This document shows positions 1 through 4,667 of a stretch of 5,192 nucleotides of DNA, piece by piece. The notes beneath the pieces are model-generated. The model was not told the DNA's origin. It worked only from the letters and a program-made list of their open reading frames with translations, and did not search any database. Each line of letters begins with the position of its first letter. Position 1 is the stretch's first letter. The position numbers and the translations under genes were made by a program. This DNA is from Methanoregula sp. Its GTDB lineage: Archaea > Halobacteriota > Methanomicrobia > Methanomicrobiales > Methanospirillaceae. The DNA lies in assembly GCA_028705545.1 (NCBI GenBank), contig JAQWDG010000139.1, forward strand, positions 1 to 5,192, read 5' to 3'.

Positions 1-400
1 GCGCCTTCCCGTTGATCACTTCGTCGCGATACACCGGGTGGGAGAGCAGGATCTTGAGCGACTTGCTCTCTTTTTCTTTTGTTATGAGATCGAATCCCAT
101 CGCGATCCCGAGGATCGCCCCGAGGAATACAAGGTACGTCGCAACCGTACCAAAGACGGTCATGACACTCGGCCGCTCGTCCATGTACCCGGCAAGCGGG
201 GATGACGATGCGGTCGAACGCTGGTCGGTGTAGGTTCTAAGATCCTTCTGGTACTGCGCGATGCCGCCGATCATGCCGATGATGGCGATGATAAGGAAGA
301 TGGAAAATATCAGGACAAATTTCCTGCTCTGGATATGATCGAAAAATTCCTTGTGCGCAACGGTAAGAAGGCCGGAGGAAGCCCGGTTCTTTCCGGCCAT
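1..400 (-). CDS. ABC-2 type transporter permease, N-terminal part (C-terminus beyond window)
   Basis: This is the membrane subunit of an ABC exporter, expected to pair with the ATPase encoded just upstream. The visible 133 residues start MAGKNRASSG. A short cytoplasmic amphipathic stretch containing HKEFFDHIQSRKF comes first, then a first hydrophobic segment at about residues 28-48 (VLIFSIFLIIAIIGMIGG). An external loop of about 30 residues follows, then a second hydrophobic segment at about 80-104. After it comes a charged stretch, KEKESKSLKILLSHPVYRDE, typical of the first cytoplasmic loop of ABC-2/NosY-like permeases. The start is ATG at 400, with a GGAGG ribosome binding site at 412-408 (7-nt spacing) inside the end of the ATPase gene. 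The stop codon of the ATPase overlaps this start by one base (TAATG), so the two are probably translationally coupled. The substrate cannot be told from the sequence. The remaining helices lie outside the window. Confidence 0.88.
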   Translation of the reverse strand, partial: MAGKNRASSGLLTVAHKEFFDHIQSRKFVLIFSIFLIIAIIGMIGGIAQYQKDLRTYTDQRSTASSSPLAGYMDERPSVMTVFGTVATYLVFLGAILGIAMGFDLITKEKESKSLKILLSHPVYRDEVINGKA

Positions 401-1317
401 TACGACGCCTCCTGGTAGTACGAGAGGAACGTATCCTCAAGCGTGTATTCTTCCTTTGCCAGCTCTCGGAGCGGGATGCCGTCCGCCGCTAATGTATCCG
501 CGATAAAATCCCGGAGATCTTCTGTGGCGGCGAGCGTTGCACTGCACCGGTCCGCAGCATAGGTGGCATCGAGAAGCGCCGGGTGGGAAAACGCCGGCAT
601 GGGCGAGCGGGTCGCGACACGGAACACCATCCGCTGGTCCCCGGACCCACCGGGCCGTGCGGCGAGCTCGTCAACGCTCCCCTCGGCAACAAGCCGCCCC
701 CGGGCAAGGATCCCGACCCGGGTGCAGACCCGGCTGACCTCGGCAAGGATATGCGAGGAGACAAGGACGGTAGTCCCGCCGGCCGCAGCTTCGGTAATGA
801 TGCGCCGGTAATCCGCGACCCCCTGCGGGTCGAGGTTTGCGGTGGGCTCGTCAAGGACAATGACGGCGGGATTGTTTAAGAGCGCCTTTGCAAGCCCGAG
901 CCGCTGGCGCATCCCCTTCGAGTACCCGCCGACTTCCTTTGTTACGCCGTCAAGACCGACAAGGGAAAGGAGGTCTGCGATCCGCTTTTTCTGCGATGTG
1001 CGTTCCATGCCGTACAGCCGGGCAAAGTACCCGAGGTTCTCTTCTGCGGACAGGTTTGCGTAGAACCCGACATCTTCCGGCATATACCCGATGCGCGATT
1101 TTACCGCAACCGGATCTTTTGTCACATCGATCCCGGCAACAAGGCACCGGCCCGCAGTCGGCTCGATAAGCCCGGTGAGCATGAGGATCGTCGTACTCTT
1201 CCCGGCGCCGTTCGGGCCAAGAAGGCCGTAGATCTCCCCGTCCCGGATCCCGGTCGTGAGATTATCGACCGCGTTTTTCCCATTGTAGGTTTTCGTGAGA
1301 TGATCGAATTCTATCAT
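400..1317 (-). CDS. ABC transporter ATP-binding protein (NatA/CcmA-like exporter ATPase), 305 aa
   Basis: This is the cytoplasmic ATPase that powers the adjacent permease. All nucleotide-binding motifs are present: Walker A GPNGAGKST (residues 34-42), signature YSKGMRQRLGLAKAL (132-146), Walker B VIVLDEPTANLDP (152-164) and the switch histidine in VSSHILAEV (H189). The usual Q-loop glutamine is replaced in IGYMPEDVGFY (76-86), as is common in NatA/DrrA-type ATPases. A C-terminal extension of about 95 residues ending EYTLEDTFLSYYQEAS matches the family's usual length of about 300 residues. ATG at 1317 is chosen as the start because GGTGA lies 8 nt upstream (1330-1326) and MIEFDHLTKTY is a normal N-terminus. 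Upstream in-frame ATG codons, including one at 1332, would add unrelated Arg/Pro-rich sequence. It is the first gene of an operon with the permease. The probable leader of about 100 nt contains a strong GC-rich hairpin. The family assignment is very secure; the substrate is unknown. Confidence 0.95.
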   Translation of the reverse strand: MIEFDHLTKTYNGKNAVDNLTTGIRDGEIYGLLGPNGAGKSTTILMLTGLIEPTAGRCLVAGIDVTKDPVAVKSRIGYMPEDVGFYANLSAEENLGYFARLYGMERTSQKKRIADLLSLVGLDGVTKEVGGYSKGMRQRLGLAKALLNNPAVIVLDEPTANLDPQGVADYRRIITEAAAGGTTVLVSSHILAEVSRVCTRVGILARGRLVAEGSVDELAARPGGSGDQRMVFRVATRSPMPAFSHPALLDATYAADRCSATLAATEDLRDFIADTLAADGIPLRELAKEEYTLEDTFLSYYQEAS

Positions 1318-1360
1318 GGCTGTTTTCACCATTCTTTGCCGTGGACCAGCCGCACAAACG

Positions 1361-1391
1361 GTCCGGGCCCGCATAGTTCCCGGGCCCGGTC
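1361..1391. repeat. GC-rich inverted repeat in the ABC operon leader
   Basis: The arms GTCCGGGCCCG (1361-1371) and CGGGCCCGGTC (1381-1391) are reverse complements over 10 of 11 positions and are separated by a 9-base loop. Each arm contains GGGCCC. It lies about 45-75 nt upstream of the ATPase start, and downstream of the inferred ABC promoter, so it would form a very stable hairpin in the 5' leader of the mRNA. It could instead be a dyad operator in DNA. Confidence 0.6.
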
Positions 1392-1440
1392 TGTCATGCT
1401 TGCCTTTCCATTCCGGCCGCACACATCCCTCTCCGGGAGA

Positions 1441-1465
1441 TTAAAAAGGAATTGTCGCACAAATC
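1441..1465 (-). promoter_or_regulatory. Candidate promoter of the ABC operon (TATA-like box plus TTGTGCG element)
   Basis: Read on the minus strand, GATTTGTGCG (1465-1456) is followed by CCTTTTTAA (1449-1441), an archaeal TATA-like box preceded by a short BRE-like stretch. Transcription would be expected to start about 25 bp further on, near 1418, giving a leader of about 100 nt before the ATG at 1317. The TTGTGC core is shared with the other three promoters of the window. The plus strand reading TTAAAAAG could also be a TATA box, so the direction is not certain. Confidence 0.4.
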
Positions 1466-1592
1466 TCAACGGATTACAGAAAAGAAAGAGACCTGTGCCG
1501 CAAACTTCATACCAGCAACAGTAAAGGAAGGGAATCTTTGCACAGGATTTCCGGTTTTTTTACCGGTTGCCGCACGGGACCGATGTGTAGAT

Positions 1593-1621
1593 GATTGTGC
1601 CAGATATGTTGATTATTTAAA
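1593..1621 (+). promoter_or_regulatory. Candidate promoter of the exported protein A operon
   Basis: GATTGTGCC (1593-1601) is followed by the A/T-rich box TTATTTAAAA beginning at 1613. The box is centred about 20-26 bp upstream of the ATG at 1641. No Shine-Dalgarno sequence precedes that ATG, so the transcript is probably leaderless or nearly so. The 9-mer GATTGTGCC is identical to 4475-4483, where it also lies just upstream of a TATA-like box. Confidence 0.55.
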
Positions 1622-1640
1622 AAACCTTAATAGATCCCTC

Positions 1641-2288
1641 ATGATACTGAGGTGGAGTGCCGGCTTTCTCATTCTCGCTGCCCTGCTGATAATCCCGGCA
1701 GGAGCGGCAAACGTAACGCCGGTATCTGAGACCATGGAGGGCAATATGACCGTGGTCTGTCTCAGTGATGAAAATGCAGGATTTCTTACGGTCAGCCCGA
1801 TCCAGATCGTGATATCCAACGTGACAACCGATGAATCCGGGAAGAAAACTGCAACTGCGATCGCGTATGCGGGAGATAACCTGACCGGCCTCCCCCGGGC
1901 AGTCACGGTTACGGCCACAACTGCCGAAGGCACGTACGATGTCAGCGTCGTGACGGTAAAGACCGGCACGTTCCTCCCGGTCAATAACCTGACGTTTTCC
2001 ACGGCAGCGGCCCGGACTGCATTTTACAAACAGATCGTACATGCCGGTACGAACGAGACCTGGGTCGACCTCTCCTGGCCAAATGCACGGTCGGCACTCG
2101 AGCTCATGGTCTATGCTCCCGATGCCGTGCTCGGCCCCTTCAACGATACCGCGGACGGGAGGGCCGACCACCGGATCTTCCTTGACGTTGCCGGGAAAAA
2201 CAATGTCACGCCCGGCGACTGGTATTACCGGGTGACAAACACCGGCAATGATACATCGCCGTACCTGCTCAATACGTACACTTCGTGA
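1641..2288 (+). CDS. Exported protein A: secreted, glycosylation-rich, C-terminal PPC-like beta-sandwich domain, 215 aa
   Basis: The protein has no recognised name. It begins with a signal peptide (MILRWSAGFLILAALLIIPA, probable cleavage after GAA near residue 23). A Thr/Val-rich strand-forming region follows (about 24-118). The C-terminal module (about 120-213) contains FYKQIVHAGTNETWVDLSW, LELMVYAP, LGPF and TPGDWYYRV. That pattern resembles pre-peptidase C-terminal (PPC-like) jelly-roll domains; this is a pattern judgement, not a search result. Nine N-X-S/T sequons (N24, 35, 60, 80, 116, 138, 168, 188, 203) suggest a heavily N-glycosylated surface protein. ATG at 1641 is chosen because the TATA box sits 20-26 bp upstream, which suits a leaderless message, and because it yields a clean signal peptide. 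The frame is open upstream to 1452, but that sequence is hydrophilic and promoter-like. The C-terminal module is paralogous to exported protein B. The gene is followed after 10 nt by regulator A. Confidence 0.85.
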   Translation: MILRWSAGFLILAALLIIPAGAANVTPVSETMEGNMTVVCLSDENAGFLTVSPIQIVISNVTTDESGKKTATAIAYAGDNLTGLPRAVTVTATTAEGTYDVSVVTVKTGTFLPVNNLTFSTAAARTAFYKQIVHAGTNETWVDLSWPNARSALELMVYAPDAVLGPFNDTADGRADHRIFLDVAGKNNVTPGDWYYRVTNTGNDTSPYLLNTYTS

Positions 2289-2298
2289 GGTTTCTGTC

Positions 2299-3066
2299 AT
2301 GGCATCATATTCCCGGTTCCGGATCGCAGCGGCCTGTTGTGCCGTACTTGCGCTGCTCCTTGTACCGGCGGTCTCCGCTCAGGAATACACGGTGACTTCG
2401 GGATACGCCCACCCGCCGCCGGCCGGTGCCGTGCCGCACGTACCCGAACCGGTACCGTTCTGGTCGCTGCCGCTCTGGATCGTAGTATTGCAGGCCGCAT
2501 GTTTCCCGGTCGAGACGCTCGCCGGGCTCAAGATCTGGCTCACGCTCGGCTACCGCCGGGTAAGAAACGAGAACGTTCTCGACCAGGACGTCCGCTCCCG
2601 GGTCTTTTCCTATATCCAGGAGAACCCGGGGATCCACCTGCGGGGGCTTGCCGGCGAGATGCAGATCAAGCTCGGGACCCTGCGCTACCACCTCAACGTC
2701 CTGCGCCTCACCCACAAGATCACGGTCGCCGAGGATCCTGCATCGGTACGGTTCTACGAGAACAGCGGGACCTATTCCGAGACCGAGCAGCAGGTCTTAA
2801 AACACCTGCGGAACCCCACGACCCGACGGATCCTCGCAATCCTCCTTGCCCGGCCGTCCGCGACCCGGCAGGAGATTGCAGATTCGGTTGGTATCACCGG
2901 CCCGTCCATTACCTGGCACATGAAGCGGCTCGAAGAAGATCACCTGGTCACCATGCAAAAGGCCGGGCGGACGATGGCATACGCCCTTCCGCAGGCCGTG
3001 GCCGGCTACCTCTCGCAGCAGATGGGAAGACCGGTGCAGGCTCAGGCTCCCGCGACAAACGTATAA
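2299..3066 (+). CDS. Regulator A: membrane-anchored tandem winged-helix transcriptional regulator, 255 aa
   Basis: Probably a one-component regulator fixed in the membrane with DNA-binding domains in the cytoplasm. The N-terminus (residues 8-26, ending AVSA) looks like a signal peptide or first membrane helix. A Pro-rich external stretch of about 25 residues comes next, then a hydrophobic segment (about 53-82) closed by basic LGYRRVR. Two winged-helix domains follow: wHTH1 about 95-155 (IQENPGIHLRGLA, TLRYHLNVL, wing ending RFYENSGT) and wHTH2 about 160-232 (ATRQEIADSVGIT, SITWHMKRLEED). The helix pattern is ArsR/MarR-like and typical of methanogen regulators. ATG at 2299 is chosen because GAGGT (2287-2291), which overlaps the stop of the gene before it, is a good ribosome binding site at 7 nt. 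In-frame ATG at 2248 lies inside the upstream gene and would spoil the signal-like N-terminus. It is co-transcribed with exported protein A and paralogous to regulator B. The ligand is unknown. Confidence 0.9.
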   Translation: MASYSRFRIAAACCAVLALLLVPAVSAQEYTVTSGYAHPPPAGAVPHVPEPVPFWSLPLWIVVLQAACFPVETLAGLKIWLTLGYRRVRNENVLDQDVRSRVFSYIQENPGIHLRGLAGEMQIKLGTLRYHLNVLRLTHKITVAEDPASVRFYENSGTYSETEQQVLKHLRNPTTRRILAILLARPSATRQEIADSVGITGPSITWHMKRLEEDHLVTMQKAGRTMAYALPQAVAGYLSQQMGRPVQAQAPATNV

Positions 3067-3090
3067 CCGGCTTCGGATTCACGAAGCGGG
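3067..3090. terminator. Hairpin between convergent regulator genes, possible bidirectional terminator
   Basis: The arms CCGGCTTCG (3067-3075) and CGAAGCGGG (3082-3090) pair over 8 of 9 positions around a 6-base loop. The gap between the two stop codons is only 12 bp, so the hairpin includes the last codons and stop of regulator B. There is no T-tract on either side, and archaeal termination mainly uses T-tracts, so a terminator role is uncertain. It could instead act as a 3'-end stabiliser or processing site. Confidence 0.4.
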
Positions 3091-3852
3091 GGCCTGTGCA
3101 GCAGGTTCTTCCTGTACTTGGCCGGCGGCCGGCAGCGTCCCGCGGGAAAGGCAGGCCAGTATTTCTCCCGGGATAACGTATCGTACCGTCTTTTCCGTGC
3201 TTACCTGGCATACGATCCCGTCATGTTCGAGACGGCGGATATGCCAGGTCACCGCAGCACCGGTGATCCCGAGCCGCCGGGCGATCCCGTTTCTCCCGAT
3301 ACCGGGAACTTCCGCGATCGCTGTGAGGATTCCACGGGTCGTCTCGTTCCTGATATGGCCAAGAAGGAGCCGTTCGGTTTTCGAAGAGGTTCCGCTATTC
3401 TCAAAATACCGGATCCGGTGGTTGCCGGAAGACGCCGCGATTGTACCGGTCCGGAGCAGGATACCGATATGGTGCCGGAGCGTGCTTAAACAGATCCCGG
3501 TCCTGCGTGCAAGAGCGTGGTAGTGGATCCCCGGGTTTTCCCGGATACAGGACAGGATCCGGAGCCGCGTTTCATGCAGGAGAACATTTCCTTTTTCCAC
3601 CCGGCGGTAGCCGAGCGCGGCCCAGAGTTTCACCGTAAAAAACAGCCCGGCTGCCGACTCGGCAATGACAGAGAGAAGGATGCCTGCGGGAAGTTCCCAG
3701 ACCGGGATCTCCACCGGTTCTGTCCCCACGGCCGATGGCGGGGGCTGGAAATCCCCGCCGGGCCGTACGACAATTCCTCCGGATACCGGTACCGGCAGTA
3801 CCGCTGCAAGGATAAACACGACCGCCAGAGGCAGAGCGATCGCCGGTCTCAT
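3079..3852 (-). CDS. Regulator B: membrane-anchored tandem winged-helix transcriptional regulator, 257 aa
   Basis: This is a paralogue of regulator A with the same architecture. It has a signal-like hydrophobic N-terminus (residues 4-24), a Pro-rich external segment (about 25-50) and a membrane segment (about 53-80) closed by LGYRRV (80-85). wHTH1 spans about 90-152 (IRENPGIHYHALA, STLRHHIGIL, wing ending RYFENSGT) and wHTH2 about 157-228 (GRNGIARRLGIT, AVTWHIRRLEHD). The LGYRRV-to-ENPGIH spacing is the same in both proteins. ATG at 3852 is chosen because its ATGA overlaps the stop of exported protein B by 4 nt, a usual sign of translational coupling. GTG at 3864 would add four residues and cannot be excluded, since the G-rich stretch before both starts gives no clear ribosome binding site. 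The C-terminal tail is Ala/Gln/Glu-rich and probably disordered. It presumably works with exported protein B; its targets are unknown. Confidence 0.9.
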   Translation of the reverse strand: MRPAIALPLAVVFILAAVLPVPVSGGIVVRPGGDFQPPPSAVGTEPVEIPVWELPAGILLSVIAESAAGLFFTVKLWAALGYRRVEKGNVLLHETRLRILSCIRENPGIHYHALARRTGICLSTLRHHIGILLRTGTIAASSGNHRIRYFENSGTSSKTERLLLGHIRNETTRGILTAIAEVPGIGRNGIARRLGITGAAVTWHIRRLEHDGIVCQVSTEKTVRYVIPGEILACLSRGTLPAAGQVQEEPAAQAPAS

Positions 3853-4343
3853 ATTCCCTCGCACTCCCCGGCTGTCGGTTCCCGCACGATCGCAAACGAC
3901 TGGTTGTTGTTTGCCGCCCCGCTCCCTGCTGTAACTTCATAATACCACGGCCCGGCCGAAAGACCGGTATCCTGTTCCATAAACAGGGAGATCCTCTGGT
4001 CGGTAATGCCATTAAAACTGTTATAGTACGGCCCGAGCGTTCCTTCCGGGGAATAGATGAGAAGGGCGCGGGGCTTTTCCGGATCGGCCCATGACAGGTT
4101 TACCCACTGGCGGCCGGTGCCTTCGGGCACGGTATCGCGGTAGAACCGGGGCAGGGACGGCATGACCAGACGCCCGTCGTGCAGGCCGGTACCGGTTCCC
4201 CCGGGATTTGCAAGAGCGGGGGCGGCCGCCTGAAACCCGGCTGACGGAAAAGTAGATCCGGTTCCCAAAAAAATGAACCCGGCAACAAGAACTGCCGCGA
4301 GACTGCCAGCCAAAAAAAGGAAAACCGCCCGGGGGCGCTGCAT
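3849..4343 (-). CDS. Exported protein B: short paralogue of exported protein A, 164 aa
   Basis: The protein has a basic N-terminus (MQRPRA) and a hydrophobic segment (residues 7-27) that could be a signal peptide or an N-terminal anchor. A low-complexity Ala/Gly/Pro linker runs to about 60. The C-terminal beta-sandwich module (about 65-153) reads FYRDTVPEGTGRQWVNLSW, LLIYSPEGTLGPYYN, DQRISLF and SAGPWYYEVTAG. These line up in order with FYKQIVHAG, WVDLSW, LMVYAP, LGPFND, DHRIFL and TPGDWYYRVTN of exported protein A, so the two modules are homologous. It lacks A's roughly 95-residue Thr-rich N-terminal region and has only two sequons (N82, N147). ATG at 4343 follows a TATA box by about 30 bp with no ribosome binding site, pointing to a very short or absent leader. 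An upstream in-frame start at 4409 would lie before the TATA box and is rejected. First gene of an operon with regulator B; function not known. Confidence 0.85.
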   Translation of the reverse strand: MQRPRAVFLFLAGSLAAVLVAGFIFLGTGSTFPSAGFQAAAPALANPGGTGTGLHDGRLVMPSLPRFYRDTVPEGTGRQWVNLSWADPEKPRALLIYSPEGTLGPYYNSFNGITDQRISLFMEQDTGLSAGPWYYEVTAGSGAANNNQSFAIVREPTAGECEGI

Positions 4344-4370
4344 AGTATATTCCCGTTTTTCCTGCCGCAG

Positions 4371-4400
4371 TATAAAGTACATGGCACAACTGTTAACCGG
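4371..4400 (-). promoter_or_regulatory. Candidate promoter of the exported protein B operon
   Basis: On the minus strand the element CCGGTTAACAGTTGTGCC (4400-4383) is followed after 5 nt by the TATA box CTTTATA (4377-4371). Its centre is about 30 bp from the ATG at 4343. Transcription would start within a few bases of the ATG. This is the clearest TATA box in the window. Confidence 0.6.
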
Positions 4401-4483
4401 CCGGAACACACAGCTGTCCCCGACCGACGGCCCGAAAAAAGCGGGACTCTTACCGGATGACGGACCCGGTTAACGATTGTGCC
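4383..4483. repeat. 18-bp inverted repeat flanking divergent promoters (arms 4383-4400 and 4466-4483)
   Basis: GGCACAACTGTTAACCGG (4383-4400) and CCGGTTAACGATTGTGCC (4466-4483) are reverse complements at 16 of 18 positions; the two mismatches are adjacent and central. The inner GTTAAC is itself a palindrome. Each arm sits immediately upstream of a TATA-like box pointing outward, which is the position expected for an activator site or shared operator. Confidence 0.8.
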
Positions 4484-4500
4484 TGAAATCATTATTTTAA
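4466..4500 (+). promoter_or_regulatory. Candidate promoter of the 4667 gene
   Basis: CCGGTTAACGATTGTGCC (4466-4483) is followed after 8 nt by the A/T-rich box TTATTTTAA (4492-4500). Transcription from here would begin near 4522 and give a leader of about 145 nt, unlike the leaderless exported protein genes. A closer promoter is not obvious. Confidence 0.5.
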
Positions 4501-4522
4501 CCAGGGCAAAGGGTATTTGTGC

Positions 4523-4586
4523 AGGCCGGGAAAAACCCCAAAGGATACGGGAAACCTCCTGAAGTCCTCCCGCGTTTTTCCTGCCT
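4523..4586 (+). promoter_or_regulatory. Possible stem-loop in the leader of the 4667 gene
   Basis: GGAAAAAC (4529-4536) pairs with GTTTTTCC (4574-4581). The stem is extended outward by AGGC (4523-4526) with GCCT (4583-4586) across a small internal loop. Inside it, CGGGA (4548-4552) can pair with TCCCG (4568-4572). The outer arm begins almost at the inferred transcription start. It does not match a riboswitch class that I recognise. Confidence 0.3.
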
Positions 4587-4610
4587 CCAGTCTGGCTAAT
4601 GTGATATGCA

Positions 4611-4667
4611 ATGATGGAACAAAACCAAAAACCGTTCACCAGGTCGCCGCTGCCGGGTGATGCCTGA
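4611..4667 (+). CDS. Possible 18-codon upstream ORF overlapping the next start (TGATG)
   Basis: ATG at 4611 opens a frame coding MMEQNQKPFTRSPLPGDA. Its TGA stop (4665-4667) shares one base with the ATG at 4667. A weak GTGA ribosome-binding match lies 6 nt upstream (4601-4604). It could be a short coupled leader peptide, chance, or the original N-terminus of the downstream protein cut off by a frameshift. A frame of this length is easily random, so confidence is low. Confidence 0.2.
   Translation: MMEQNQKPFTRSPLPGDA

Larger units (their letters stand above)
1318..1640. other. Divergent intergenic region between ABC operon and exported protein A
   Basis: These 323 bp separate two divergently transcribed units and show no convincing gene. 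The region holds a candidate promoter for each strand, an 11-bp inverted repeat on the ABC side, and a small CCGGT/ACCGG inverted repeat around a T-run (1551-1566). The central part (about 1465-1590) is A-rich and then mixed, with nothing else recognised. Open frames that cross it are in-frame extensions of the flanking genes without ribosome binding sites. Confidence 0.7.
4344..4666. other. Divergent intergenic region between exported protein B and the 4667 gene
   Basis: These 323 bp hold two outward promoters built on an 18-bp inverted repeat. The inferred leader of the plus-strand gene (about 4522-4666) contains a possible stem-loop and an 18-codon open frame that ends on the start codon of the downstream gene. 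No RNA gene or mobile element remnant was recognised. Between the promoters (4401-4465) there is only a small CCCG/CGGG hairpin around an A-run (4431-4445). Confidence 0.7.

Noticed and set aside
76..86. A-rich stretch of the ABC permease as a poly-Lys slippery site (KEKESK codons)
   Set aside because: The frame stays open through this point to the window edge and the protein sequence fits an ABC-2 cytoplasmic loop, so no frameshift is needed.
1318..1422. Extension of the ABC ATPase frame upstream to 1422 or 1332
   Set aside because: The extra residues are Arg/Pro-rich and not part of the family. The GGTGA site at 1330-1326 fits the ATG at 1317.
1551..1566. CCGGT/ACCGG inverted repeat around a T-run
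   Set aside because: The arms are only 5 bp and CCGG-rich words are common in this DNA. It is upstream of a promoter, not downstream of a gene, so it is not a terminator.
1452..1640. Extension of the exported protein A frame upstream to an ATG at 1452
   Set aside because: The added sequence is hydrophilic, lacks a ribosome binding site and crosses the TATA box and the TTGTGCC element. ATG 1641 gives a clean signal peptide.
1617..2300. A 227-codon minus-strand open frame opposite exported protein A
   Set aside because: The product is Arg/Cys/Gly-rich with no hydrophobic core pattern, as expected for an antisense shadow. It has no ribosome binding site.
2337..3176. A 279-codon plus-strand open frame within regulator A
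   Set aside because: It is a shadow frame in GC-rich coding DNA, very rich in Arg/Gly/Pro, without a recognisable domain or start signal. Regulator A in the other frame has clear wHTH domains.
4431..4445. Small CCCG/CGGG hairpin with an A-run loop
   Set aside because: Four-base-pair arms are expected by chance in sequence of this GC content.
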